A stretch of 64,000 nt of DNA, taken from NCBI GenBank assembly GCA_964036315.1, contig OZ038482.1, positions 8,274,020-8,338,019 of the forward strand, written 5' to 3'. This DNA comes from Acanthosepion esculentum (lineage: Eukaryota > Mollusca > Cephalopoda > Sepiida > Sepiidae). The number at the start of each line of letters is the position of its first letter. Within the stretch, counting starts at the first letter, position 1. The notes beneath the pieces were generated by a model. That model was given only the letters and a program-made list of their open reading frames with translations, did not search any database and had not been told where the DNA came from. Both the position numbers and the translations under genes were made by a program. Positions 11,151 through 23,589 of this stretch are shown piece after piece.

Positions 11151-12589
11151 TATATAGTTGAGTTCACTTATCTTTCCCCTAATTTTGCATGTGCCTTGAA
11201 ATTTAGCTTTAAGTAGATGGTTATTTGTGGGTAATAAAATTAAAACTTTGTGTCCCGTCTAAAATTTTTGCTCAGCTGTTTTCTTATCATAATGATATTT
11301 CTTTTGCCTTGAATACTTCTGAAGTGCTCTCGAGCTAACATATTTGCTTCAGATATTCATTTTCTGAATCATTCTACATAATCTAGCAGATGCTCTCTGC
11401 TTGAGTCATCTTGTCATCACTTTTTCTTTATCAATTGCAATGGATCTCATACTGAATGTCCAAATACAAATTCAAATGGCTTAAAACCTAGGGATTCCTC
11501 TATTGATTCACAAGATGAAAACATTAGAAATGGAATGCCCTTATCCCATTCTTTCATGTTATCTAAACAATAAATCTTCATCATATTCTTTAGGGTGGAG
11601 TTAAATCTCTCCAGAGCTTCCTGTGATTGTGGATAAGCACTTGCTTTTACAGAAGTGATGCCCAATTATTTAACCACTTGTTGAAATAGCTTTGACATGA
11701 AATTGGATCTTTGGTGCAACTGTATTACTTTAGATAAATTCACCTAATTAAAGAAATTAGTGACGGCTTCAATTACCTTTTTGGTTGAAATAATCTGCAA
11801 TGGAATAGCCTCAGGAAATCTTGATGATGCACACGTGATGGTCAACAAGTACTTATTACCTGATTTGGTCCTCAGTAATGGACCTATGCAATCTACTATT
11901 ATGTGACTGCTGGGTTCTTCAAAAACTGGAATAGGATGTAGGGGTGCAGCTAGGATTTTTTAATTTGGTTTTCCCCCCATTTGATATACATGACAAGTTT
12001 TGCAAAATTTCACTATGTCTTTTTTGACTCTGGGCCAATAAAAATGCCTGAAAATTTGTTCACATGTCTTATTAATTCCTAAGTGTCCTGCTAATAGAAT
12101 TTCATTAGCTGTTCTTAATATACAGTGCTGATATGCTCTTTGAACAATAATTTGTTCATAAGTTGTCCTGTCTTCAGAATTTGGAATCTGAGATGGTTTC
12201 CATGTTTGCATTAATTCATCATTTTTGATATAATAGGACTTTGGTATATTATCTATATTATCCCCTGCTCTTGCTTGACTAAAGACTTGTGTTAATTCAG
12301 GGTCAGACTGTTGTTCAGTGATCAGGTTCCTCCTTGACATAGAGATGCCTGAAGTAGTTTCATCACTCCCAATGCTTCTCCTTTCTCTAATTCTATTCAA
12401 CTCTGGTAAACTAGCATTACAGTTCATAAATGTTTGGGACAGATCTATTTGATTGTTTTCCTTCTCACTATTTATCAAGCTCACTTGTGTATGAGTCACT
12501 GCACCCGATATTGCATTAGCTGTTCTAAACTTTTTAGACAAATTTTTCTTTCTTACTGGTTTTCTCAGTTTGGTTGGGCAAGAGTTCAT
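11151..12589 (-). pseudogene. Gmr1-like Ty3/gypsy element: integrase
   Basis: The - strand frame 12589-11960 contains the integrase zinc-binding region (GHLGINKTCEQIFRHFYWPR, then CKTCHVYQ). The core follows in broken frames: IVDCIGPL (first Asp kept), a second-Asp region that now reads QLHQRSNF (Asp lost), and 11665-11447 with SAYPQSQEALERFNSTLK, where the catalytic Glu is Gln. About 11300-11150 is the GPY/F-type C-terminal module (KVLILLPTNNHLLKAKFQG). It lies between gag and RT, with no recognisable protease before it. Confidence 0.85.
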
Positions 12590-12599
12590 CCTTTTCTAC

Positions 12600-13701
12600 C
12601 TGCCAAATCATTTCTCAATAACATCGCTACTGGTCGATATAATTTTGACCGTTTATTTGTTTATTAAGTACTGAGCTATTTAATTCATTGTTTTGCCAAG
12701 TCCAACAGTTTGCTATACCATGCCCAGTCTTCTGACAGTAATGGCATGTCATCGGTTTACTTTCCCACCTGATTGTCAGTTGGTCTCTAACTAATTGTAT
12801 ATTACTGCCTTTTTCATAACTCATGCATTTCACTTTACTAGGAGTCTGGGTTCCTAAAATAGGTTTGCCTTTGCTCCTCCTGTGAGTTAGGGTATATTCA
12901 TCTGCTAATGTGGCTAACTCATAAGCAGTTTCTGTCTTTCTTTTGTCGATGTGAATTTTAATGGCTATACAGTTTTTTAACTCTTCAACCTGTATTAACC
13001 GTCTTAGTTTTTCATATTTGTTTTCAACATTCTTCGCCATGTTCCATTGGTCAACATAGGTTTCCTTCTGTCTTAAAAACTCTACATAAGTTTCGGTTTC
13101 TAACTTTCTTTGATTTCTAAATTTTTGGTGATATGCCTCAGGAACAAGCTCATAACTTTTTAGGATCAATGACCTTACTAAATCATATTCTGCACTGTCT
13201 TCCACTGAAAGAGATGCATAAGTCTTTTGGGCTGTAAGATTGTAATAACATTGGCCAGGAACTGCTCAGCTAGTTTAAATTAATTGTTGTCTTCTCAAAA
13301 TGTGAGAATTGTATACTTCATCCTCATGAAATTTAGGCACTAGGTCTAACTTGTTTTTTAAGGTCAAACTCTTGCTGCTTTATCTCACTGTCCTGTCTAC
13401 TTATCTATAATTCTTTGAATCTGATTTCCTATTCACTATGTACCTTTCCTAATTCTATCCAAGCATCTATTTTGGCCTTTTATGACATTTCCTGCACATC
13501 TACTAATATTTGATTTAGTATTTCCTCTCCAAATATGCTGTTATTGACCATATGCTTAGCTATTACTCTTATTAGGCTTGCCGTTCTTACCACCTTTCTA
13601 ATATCTAATTCTCTGTTTCCCTATTTCTAGCACATCATTTTTCACAATTTGTTTAGTTGTTCTAGGGATGGTTTTCTTAAAAAAACTTTCATAACTGCCA
13701 T
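12600..13701 (-). pseudogene. Gmr1-like Ty3/gypsy element: gag with SCAN-like capsid and CCHC knuckle
   Basis: The start-like ATG is at 13701 (MAVMKVFLRKP). 13205-12627 is open for 192 codons: AEYDLVRSLILKSYELVPEA, YHQKFRN and ETYVEFLRQK resemble the C-terminal capsid fold that gave rise to the vertebrate SCAN domain, and CHYCQKTGHGIANC is a zinc knuckle. The N-terminal third (13206-13700) is broken by stops. Gag packages element RNA in family members; this copy cannot make a full protein. Confidence 0.82.
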
Positions 13702-13759
13702 CTTATTTTATTGTCTGTTTGTCACTGTTGGTCGTCACATGTATTTTTGCTGATAGAGA

Positions 13760-13777
13760 ATTCCAGATGAGCCCCCA
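13760..13777 (-). promoter_or_regulatory. Primer binding site, tRNA-Pro-like
   Basis: The - strand reads TGGGGGCTCATCTGGAAT, which matches the 3' end complement of tRNA-Pro as used by many retroelements at 15 of 18 positions. It starts 5 bases inside the 5' LTR end, as expected. Confidence 0.7.
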
Positions 13778-13782
13778 ATTTA

Positions 13783-14832
13783 TGTTACGGACCAATTGCC
13801 ACAATACAAAATTTAAAAAGAAAAGATAATGAAAAAAAACAACTGGTTGTCAAAGAAGATTACCAAGGTTTACTACTCGGTAGTAGAAGGATTCTCTTAC
13901 AGGCTCAAATACACAGATGAGGAGAAACAATTAACAGTAATGAACAACAAACGGAAATATATATAATTTAATAAGATTTAATTATAACAAGATGATACAT
14001 GAAAACATTAATGCAAAATAGTGCATGGAAAGATGTTTGCTATACATTTCTGTGTGGAAAGATATATGCATCATATATCTGATATGAATAGTTAAACCCC
14101 ACTTACCTTTAGTTATTTGCCTGAAATAGAATAGGGTTCTCTCTTTTTCCTTTTCTACCTCTTTCCTTTTGTTTTATATTTCTCTTTTGTTCTTTTTACA
14201 TTCAGTTCAGATCGTTTCACCCATGCAGCAATATATTTTGATATATTATTCTTTATTTACTTCTATGAGTTTTGATTCCAAGAGTTGGTCGTTTACTCTC
14301 TTCCTCACATATTCTGCAATGTAGAATTCATCGTTTGGGTAGGAAGATTCAGCACTGTATAAGTCTTAGCCTGTGTCCAATTGAGTGGGTCACACATGCC
14401 TGTCTTAGGTGACTCTCATGCTTAGTAATTCACCTGTGTATTTGATATATGCAGCATACTGTGCTGAGTTGAATTTGAACTCATCTCCATTGTGCAATTT
14501 CCTTGGCTTGATAGTAACAAGTAAAAAGGGATGTTACTCGCTTAAGACTCGGATTCCAACTAATTTCTTTCATTATTTTCCCACTTGATGTTTCATACTT
14601 GATCATGTGATTCTGCATATGTGTGAGAATCTATTTTTAGACCTAACTTAGATCTGTTGCTATGTCATCTACCTGTTTGACTTGATTGTTCTTGTAGTCA
14701 ATGACTACTATTACAGATTGAAAGAGAAAGGATGAGTGGGTATACTATACTATAGAGAGGTAAAAAGGGAGATAGTTTGCTAAGTGTAAAATGTGTGTGG
14801 TTAGGGTTTTTGGGTCTCATAAGTATATAACA
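13783..14832 (-). repeat. 5' LTR of the Gmr1-like element (about 1050 bp)
   Basis: Bounded by TGTTA (13783-) and TAACA (-14832), 5-bp inverted ends. The PBS follows on the gag side. Its first 290 bases (in element sense) match the 9230-9503 copy. Divergence between copies is substantial, so the insertion is old. Confidence 0.82.
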
Positions 14833-16295
14833 ATATATGATTAATACAAGCATAAAATTTGTCACGTGTCTGATTGATGTTATATTCAGGACATCAATTC
14901 CAGAGTTTTATAGATGAACACTTTTGTAATTGTTCAGTCCACATGACAGGAAGTTTCAGCAGCCATTTTTCTCAGCTTTCATTATTTTTTGCTAGTTGAT
15001 ATATAATATATACAAGCTATGCATAAATATATGTAAATAGGCATGCATAGTTTCATTCATTTGAATATGTTATTTATAGCAATTGTATGGATGTCAGATG
15101 CCACATGGGCTTAACAAATCAGAATGTTTAACGCAATTAGTGATGATAATCATGTAATTGGTATTTCAGTTTTCATTGGATATTTGGTACTCTGGAACAT
15201 ATTTACTCTCAGGTTGAATGTGTCACCAAAGTATTGCATTTTAGACCTAAAAATTCAAAATAGTTTGTTTCTTCATTTTTCTCTTTATGTTTTCACTTCT
15301 CACCATGTCTAAAGGAAAGAGACTGTCATATGCAAATTAAGTGTGATTAATTATACAAAGGCACATCATCATTTCTTATTTTGATGTTTTGAGCTCTTTT
15401 GCGTTTAGAACAAATATTGATTTTTAAAGTACCAGATTGAAATTGTGAGACTATTCATGCTTAAAGAAAGCCCCCGAATCATGCTTCTTTATATTAAATG
15501 ACAAAGTCTGAATAAATTTTAGATATGAATGATTTAGTCTTACGTTCTTATTAATCTATACAACAATAATGTTAAATGATGTCTACCATCCTATATAGCA
15601 ATGAAACCTGAACAGGTTCGTCCCAAGTGAAAAATAAGACTTGAGGGAACAAAGATCTAAAGAGAATAGAATAGAGTAGCATGTTGAATAAGTGGACATT
15701 TAAAAGTGAATCTGATAAAATTCCCAATTGTTGTATACCCCCTCTCTCTGGGAAGATCTTTTTGGTTGACGGTCTTGAGGCGATCATAATAAAGTTGTCT
15801 TTCTCTCTTTCTTCTCTTGGCCAGATGATTGCTAGTTGGTTTGTTCAGAGTTAAAATGAGAACGTCAACAAAAGGGAGTTTTAACTTATCCATTTTATTA
15901 AACACGTCAACATGTACATTTCTAACTAGCCAGTGGGGTCGCTCTATCACCCCGACTGGGGAGCAAGTTCTTTGGGACATGGAATTAACACATCTGCATT
16001 CTTCAACGCATAAAACTTAACTCACTGAAAACTCTTTCTAACTCTAACATTCCCATGTTTGGCTCAGCCAATTAAAATCAACATCCCTATTTTGTCTACC
16101 AGCTGACCCCAAGGTCAGCCTCAGAAAGTCTGAGCCAAATACGCTGCCACTAAAAAATTATAGTCTGAAACTATTATTTAACATTTCTTACCTAACCATC
16201 AGAAAAATTTATTCATGAATTTTATTTCAACCAGATTATATTTAACACAATAACAAAAATAATAAAAATTGCTGTCACATCTGGTCTAGTGCTTC
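14833..16295. other. Unassigned sequence with one uninterrupted 107-codon frame
   Basis: Mostly AT-rich and featureless. On the - strand 15980-15657 is open for 107 codons (includes HWLVRNVHVDVFNKMDKLKL and HLAKRRKRERQLYYDRL); I recognise no family. Its GC content is higher than its flanks, so it may be part of an unrecognised element rather than a gene. Confidence 0.3.
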
Positions 16296-16800
16296 TGATA
16301 TGTATTTAAAGGTTCCTGATAAAGTACAAAGAAGAATCTGCAAAGTTATTGATCCTGACCTGGCATCTCGGCTTCAGTTACTTTCTCACCACTGTAACGT
16401 AGCTTCCCTGTGTCTTTTCTATAAATACTTTCATGGTAATTGTTCTGATGAACTTTCCTCTATGGTATCTAGACTTTATGAATTTAAGCACAATTCTAGA
16501 TTGGCAGCAAGGTCCCATTATTTTATAGTTGAAATGGCTGCTAGATATAACTAAGTTTTATGCTAACAGTTTCTTCTATCACATTTTTCACTTGTGGAAC
16601 TCTCTTCTGGCTTCTTGCTTTCTAGTCAACGTTGAACTTCAAAAATTTAAATATAATATCAATTATTATCTTCTGTCTTCTTAATTCCTGTTCTTTTATT
16701 ATTCTCTCTCATTAATAATGTTTTTTCCTCATATTATTTCACACTCAGTAACCCATTGTGTCTTAGTGGCTTTATTGCCTTGCTTGGGTTGAAATGATAA
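16296..16800 (+). pseudogene. LINE 3' end (family A), RT C-terminus plus 3' UTR
   Basis: The + strand frame reads CNVASLCLFYKYFHGNCSDE, then LSSMVSRLYEFKHNSRLAAR and SHYF, the C-terminal block of a Jockey/CR1-like LINE RT that recurs at 20.2, 36.6, 47.7/49.2, 51.0 and 59.4 kb. It ends with gtgtcttagtggctttattg and a tgataataaaa tail. Confidence 0.8.
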
Positions 16801-17582
<782 letters not shown>

Positions 17583-17654
17583 TGTACGGAATTAAATGTG
17601 AAAAGGACTGATTTTAAACGGACACCGTCGTCAACTTTTTTTTACTTGACGCTG

Positions 17655-17693
17655 ATGATGGGTTCAACGAAGTGTCCTATGTGGTTTGTATAA
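17655..17693 (+). promoter_or_regulatory. Possible upstream ORF (12 codons) in the 5' UTR of the kinase
   Basis: Two consecutive ATGs at 17655 and 17658 open a 12-codon frame that ends at TAA 17691-17693, 56 bases before the kinase ATG and in another frame. If the 5' UTR reaches this far it would tend to lower translation of the kinase. The transcript start is not visible, so this is inference. Confidence 0.4.
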
Positions 17694-17749
17694 GAAACAA
17701 TAAGGAAGTAAAAAGTTTTAAAACTTTTTGTGAAAAAAATCTGTGCACC

Positions 17750-17936
17750 ATGGATCCATCACCAGTTTATGCTAATATAGAAAAGGAATGTAATTTTAAT
17801 CTACATACCTTAAAATCAGCTAAAAACGTGGATGAAATATTGGAAAAACAAACAATTGCTCTGAAGGAAGCTGATAGAAGTGCTGCGTTTTACCATTTCA
17901 ATCTTAGCCGAGAAAAAGCAGAAGAACTGTTGTTCC
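17750..17936 (+). CDS. shark: SHARK-like tyrosine kinase, coding exon 1 (N-terminus and start of SH2)
   Basis: First coding exon of a cytoplasmic SH2-ankyrin-SH2 tyrosine kinase (SHARK/HTK16 family). It encodes residues 1-62 plus one base of codon 63. The ATG at 17750 lies in a strong context (caccATGg) and is the first in-frame ATG after an in-frame TAA at 17615. The exon ends at a consensus donor (c|gtaagt) at 17937, so the intron is phase 1. Residues 1-46 are an extension ahead of the SH2 domain that contains Tyr7 in a YANI context. Residues 47-62 (FYHFNLSREKAEELLF) are the first strand and helix of the SH2 fold, with the conserved helix-A arginine at R54; the usual leading Trp is Phe. A (GA)n tract and a short uORF lie just upstream. 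The known family binds phosphotyrosine through SH2 and signals in epithelia and phagocytes; that role is inferred from family membership. Confidence 0.85.
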
Positions 17937-17944
17937 GTAAGTGT

Positions 17945-20005
17945 TGGTTCATCTCGTTTATTTTTTTTAATGATTATAAAATAAATTATGTAGTTTTAAA
18001 AAGTTAATAGAAAATGGTAATAATCAATTTTCGCTGATTTTCTGTCAGCTTTTGCCGATTAATCTATTTTTAAATTTAAGGTTAATCATTCGTCAATTAC
18101 GAAGATTAAAAAAAAAAAGTTGTTAAAAGTTTTTCACTTCTTTTCTATACAACTGAACTTTGAATAAAATATTTTGAAACTATCTCAGAAAAAAATAAGT
18201 TGTAACAACTTCGTTAAAGTTTCATATAAAAATAAAAATAAAAAAGTTTTAGATTTCTTTTGATTTGTTTTCAAAAATTCTGTTTATCGTTCAGGATGAG
18301 AAAATTGCTTGTCGTTAAAATTATTATTTTTTAAATCATAAGTTTTAAAAAATTAATTTGAACCGACCCGGATACTCCACTGAGTCATACGGAGGGAAAG
18401 TTTAAGGATAACAAAAAGTAAAACCTTTTTTTTTTAATCTTAATTTAAATAAATTAAGAACTGATTCTTTTTTATATAATAATTGTGTTGTGTAGAATAA
18501 AAATTTTAAAGATTAGGACTTTTTTCCACTTATACTACATTTTTGTTTTGTTTTTTCACTTCCTTCTTTTAAGAGATTTCAAAGAAACAAAAAAACAAAG
18601 CAAATAAAAAATATTTGAAGCGATCTGAAGAAGGAAAAAGTATTTTTAGAAATTTGTTTTTGGTTTAAACATTAAAAGTTTTAAAAGGTTTAAATCAAAT
18701 TGGGTACGATTTTTAAAATTCTTTAATTGCTTTTTTATATTGTATTTAACTTGAATTTGAAAATTCTAAGTCTATAAGAAATGCAACAAGATTCTGGAAA
18801 ATATTTCGTTTTGACTTTTTGTGAATCTTGTTTTTTTTATTTTTGTTCTTTAAAAAACAAAAGACTTTTTAATATATATATTCTTTCATTGTTATGTTGC
18901 TCAACCTAACTTTTTGTTTATTTAATACATCAAATCTTTTCTCCCCACTTGGTGAAAAATTAGCAAATATATTTTTCTCAAATCTGGGATTTTTGCTGGG
19001 ATTTTAAGAATGGTATTTCCAAATTAAAAATATTTTCCTTTTCTAAGTATTTATTTTTATTTTTTGTTTTGCAAGGTCTCAAGTTTCATCCATGTTTATT
19101 GGAAAATTAAGACTCCAAACTTTTTTATTAATTTTATTTTTATACGAGTTAAATAAAAATCACATTTGTCCCAAATATTTTTTTTATTGTCATTTAAAAG
19201 TAAAACAAACATTTTTAAAACTCAACTTTCTCTTGGACAGGATTTATTTTTTTTCATCTCATGACCTGCTTTTCCTGTTCGTTGCTTTTTGAAACCGTTT
19301 AAAAATATCTTAAGAATCATCCGTAGGAGAGTTTGATGAGTGTGAGAGTTTTGCATGTTTCCTATGGCTTCAAATGATCAGAATTTGGAAGAGTGAGTTT
19401 CAACAAGCAAGACAAGACAGACTCTGTTGTTGGAAGGCAAGCGCAACATATTTTTCCTCGGTACGATTATTTACCGAAATACTCTACAATAAAATTTATA
19501 GTAAAATTGACATTTCATGAATGGATAAACATTCTTACTATTATTAATCACAAAAAAAGGTGATGATGTACTGAAAAACTGACTTACGGGGAGTACAGAT
19601 ATGGAACAACTAAATTGATGTTGAAAAAAATTTAGAAAAGGAAATCTCCATTTTTAGTTTAATTTGTTGTTGTAAATAACCATGGTACGAAGAGAAGAAA
19701 TTTGATTTGAATTTGTATGTATGTATGCATCTACCGATGGTGCGACCTACAATTTTGCGCAGGATGTGGTTCAAATTGAAAAAATTATGGAGGGTGCAAT
19801 TGATGACCAACATTTTTATTTTATTCTAGGCATTTTTCATTTATATATGAATCGTGGCTTTTTGTTTAACTTTTTCTCTCCAATCACTGTGAATGGTTGC
19901 GCTTCTCAATGAGGCGGCATGTGTGACTAAAAACTCCTATTGGGTTTTTCCAAGTTCACTCCAGACCGCTTGTAAAATTCGTGTATGACCCATAAATTTT
20001 GTAAA
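17945..20005. other. Intron 1, very AT-rich; nothing recognisable
   Basis: Poly-A and poly-T rich, no domain or clear repeat. A patch at 19320-19440 is less AT-rich but gives no match. Confidence 0.4.
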
Positions 20006-20009
20006 ATGC

Positions 20010-20790
20010 TTGAAAAAAGCTATTGCTCCAGAAAGTACCCGATTCATTCTATGCTTTCGTCATCTTTACAAGAGGCGGATAAAATTATGGAGTACTGTTG
20101 CCATATCTAGATTGGAACTGCTCAATCCACATTATAGTCTTGATAAGTTGATAGTTAAAAAATCGTTTTTACGGGGTTTTGTGGTAGACATATTCTCCAC
20201 TCTGCGACCTCTTTCCTACAGACGCAACACTGTATCGCTATTTCCATGGCAACTGTTCAGATCAACTTCATCACTTAGAGTTCCACCAATTCAGACTTTT
20301 ATATCTAAGATACGCATTGGTACTACCATCGAGTCAAATCACCCTCATTTCCTCCGTATTTCAAAGGTGATAAGAAAATTCCGTAATTTTTTTACTATTA
20401 TTACACATTCACTCGTCTCCCTTTTTGACCTAATGCGCATCATGGTCAATAGTACCCTATTTATCCGTCATTGGCCAGTTGACTACTTAAAGAGCATCAG
20501 GAATGAGACTGATGTACTGTCAGTAGTAAAATAATACCGAAAATTCCACAACTCCAGCTTCTCCCAAGAACTACTATTCTCGCATGGATGCTTCCTTGAA
20601 AACTACAATCTGTATCTAAGCCAAGGGGTCAACCATTATACCTATCTTCATAATTTTCAGTTTTCACTTCGTGCCAACTCGTATTTTATTTATCACACAT
20701 TCATCATAAACATCTTTTTTTACTTGGTAACTCCACCTACAGTGAGTGGCTCTCGAGTCATCTTGGGTGAACTTGAACATTACTAGAATT
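20010..20790 (+). pseudogene. LINE 3' end, RT C-terminus
   Basis: The + strand reads LYKRRIKLWSTVAISRLELL, LSYRRNTVSLFPWQLF and, in shifted frames, the rest of the LINE C-terminus (PPIQTFISK; ESNHPHFLRI). It is followed by a stretch encoding NHYTYLHN-like residues and the block gtgagtggctctcgagtcat, also present (decayed) at 40.6 kb. Confidence 0.7.
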
Positions 20791-21479
20791 GACAAGACTA
20801 AATTTATCACAGAATCAATGAATATTAAAAAAAGTAAAAATATTTTAAAATGTTGTAAGGAAGTCACCATTAATTTTTTTTATGTAACGAAAAATATTTA
20901 GTTTTTCAGAAAAACTAAATATTTTTCAAGATCCTGGTTATGATTATTTAGATTTTTAAATTAACAAATAAAATTTCTTTATTGAAATATTTAAAAGTTA
21001 AAGATACTTTGTTTTGTTTGAGTGTGTGTGGATTGGTACTCCCTCGCCCGGCTGCATCCGCGCCTTATATGATGACTAGTAAGATATATCATCATCAGTC
21101 GCTCGAGATAGTAATACCCATTTCGCTCTCTGTCGCTTTGGGGGTCTGTCCCACTCTGGAAATTGGCCCACCACCCCAACTGTAAAAATAATATGAACTA
21201 ATGTTAGTGTGCTGTTTCTTACAGCATAAACATGTTCGAATATATTTTCAGCGATTGATACTATTTCACTTTTCATCGTACATTGATCAAGAAAAGAAAA
21301 AAACTTACTTAATGTTTAACAAATTATGTACCTCCAAAAATTCTCTAAAAATGAGGATGAAAAAATGCCTCCCAAAATCTTAATAAAAACAATTTTGTTA
21401 TTAAGAGGAAAGATAAAATTATTTATCATGTTTCTTGACAATTTGTGAAAAAAAATCTTATTTTTCTGACGGCAACGTG

Positions 21480-21830
21480 GGACCAGAAATTTCTACGAGA
21501 AATTTTAAGCGTCATTTTTGCGGTGAAAAACAACTTGATTTGGAAATTCTTGCAAAAATCAGATAATTGTTGGGTTTTAAAATAAATGAAACTTTCAAGA
21601 CTTCACAAATGATTGAAATTATTTTTGAAACGTTTTTTTTTTTTTAAATCTTTAAATATATTTTTCTTAATCTATTACCCCATGATTTTTTTTAATTTTA
21701 TGAAATTTCGAGAAATTTTTTTTTTTTTTGTATCGCTTCAAATCAATGTAATAATGTTTCTTTTTTGTTTTTGTTTATTTTTTATATGGACAAGTCCTCG
21801 GGGAATTTAAATCACCCGGTTAGGAAAAAG
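21480..21830 (+). repeat. AT-rich dispersed repeat, copy 1
   Basis: Core ttcttgcaaaaatcagataa, then attgttgggttttaa, aatgaaactttcaagactt and cacaaatgattgaaattatt; preceded by ggtgaaaaacaacttgattt and followed, after about 140 bases, by caatgtaataatgttt and gaatttaaatcaccc. Confidence 0.75.
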
Positions 21831-22119
21831 TCTGTCCTGAATATAGTAAAATAAAAAAAAATTCAATGAAAACTAAGACATTTTTTACTTAAAATATAGA
21901 TACATAATTATTGTCTTTAAAAAATTTGATGAATAATGAATTTTTACAAAAATTGTTTTCATTATTTTAATTCATTTTAAAAAAAATTTAAAACTGTATT
22001 CATAAAAAAACAACAACTTAAAAGCAACTAAAATAAAAAGCATTTTAAATTAAATATCTTTGTTTTTATGTTACAATTCAGAGCTGATTTTCAGGTAGGG
22101 TGGGTCCAATTAAAAAAAA

Positions 22120-22360
22120 TACATGATTTGCTTTCATCAAAAAAAAAGCCTTGTGCTTTTACTGAATGGTGTTGAATTTCTCTAGTTTTCATAAAATTAG
22201 TTATGGGGTGGGGGTAATAAATATAAAAAAAAGATTTTTGCCATGACTTTAAAAAGAGAAAACATAATTTCCATCATTTGTGAACAGTTTCTGAAAGTTT
22301 CATTAAAATCCGACAATTATTTTTGCAAGATTTTCCAAATTAATGTATGTCATACAAAAA
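22120..22360 (-). repeat. AT-rich dispersed repeat, copy 2
   Basis: Reverse complement of the same core: ctgaaagtttcattaaaatc, gacaattatttttgcaaga, with the distal block (gaatttctctagttttcat) at its left. Confidence 0.7.
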
Positions 22361-23019
22361 AAAAAGTGCTAAAAATGTATGTTTTAGTTCTGGTGAAAGA
22401 GAAACAAGTTTTTTTTTTAATAGCAAAAATTAGAAAAAGAAGGAAAAACTTTAAAAAAATAATTTAATAAAGTACTTTGTTCTTTCCTCTTAAACAATAC
22501 AATTTTGTTTTCGTCAAGTTTGGCTTCCTTTTCAATTTTCATCATGATGCTCTTTTTGTTAGCGATCTCATAGAGTTACCTAGTTTATCGCAGAAAAGCA
22601 TCTTTTTATTTTAAGACAGAAGGAAGCGGGAAGGGTGGTTTTTGACATGTTGAGTTATATATTGATAGTTTGATTTTTGGGAAATTTAGTAGGGGGGATA
22701 ATTGAAGAAAAATTACATGAAGAATACAATGTGAACTCCTTTTTTATATAAATTTTTTTTAATCTTAAAAATTTGAAATATTTTATTTTTAAGCATTCTA
22801 GTAGTTTATTGAATTTTAGGTACTTTGGCTTTATTCGTTTTAGTTTTATTTATGAAGATGCTTGTTAAGGTAATGTTAGAGAAAATTACCAATTATTTTC
22901 TGAAGGTGTATTATTTACAATACAAAAGTTCGTCACGTTTTTTTACACATTAAAAAAGAACGAGATTCTTTTTTTAAATAGTGGGAGTCGTTGAATAAGC
23001 TTTATAAAAGTTTATATTT

Positions 23020-23320
23020 TTGTTTCATTTCAGCTTAAACTTTAAATAAGCTAATTTTTCTCAAATAACGTTTCAGAAAAGTATATTTTATTTCTGAAAG
23101 ATTTTTTAAAATATGTTATTGAATGGACGAATTTAAAAATTTATATAGATTTTTTTAAAATGACACGGAGAAAAAAAGTCCTAAGTATTTTAAATACTGT
23201 TTGAAATACAAAGTATTTTGCTTATTGGAAATATTAGATTTAAATCTATCTATTAGCTTTGAATTAAAACTAAAATTTTTTTAAAGCTTCAAGAAATATT
23301 CTTCATTTTTTTTAATGCAT
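23020..23320 (+). repeat. Duplicated intron segment, copy A
   Basis: Aligns by eye with 24615-24910: shared landmarks in order are taaactttaaataagctaat, agaaaagtatattttattt, tgtttgaaatacaaagtatt and aaagcttcaagaaatattct. Probably another part of the same AT-rich repeat family. Confidence 0.65.
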
Positions 23321-23589
23321 TTACGTCCGTGAAATCGCAAAAAAAATCAGCATACTGTGATGAAAGCATGCTCCAAAAATGTAATTATTAAAAGTTTTAA
23401 TTTAAAACATAGTTTTATCGGCAAAATATTTGTTATTAATTAAGAAGATTTAAGTGGAAGGACCAAAGTATTTTTTGATCATGTAATTAAATTTTTTACT
23501 CCTTTTTAAATCATTTGAAATTTTGATTAAAAAAACTTATTTTTCTTGCGTCAGCGGTTGTACTAACTTTTTTTTTAGCATAGCAAATT

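Noticed and set aside
17672..17749. Earlier start of the kinase at 17672
   Set aside because: That codon is GTG; the in-frame sequence upstream has no ATG before 17750, which itself has a strong context.
20010..20534. A 174-codon host protein
   Set aside because: Its residues match the decayed C-terminus of the LINE family present elsewhere in the window.
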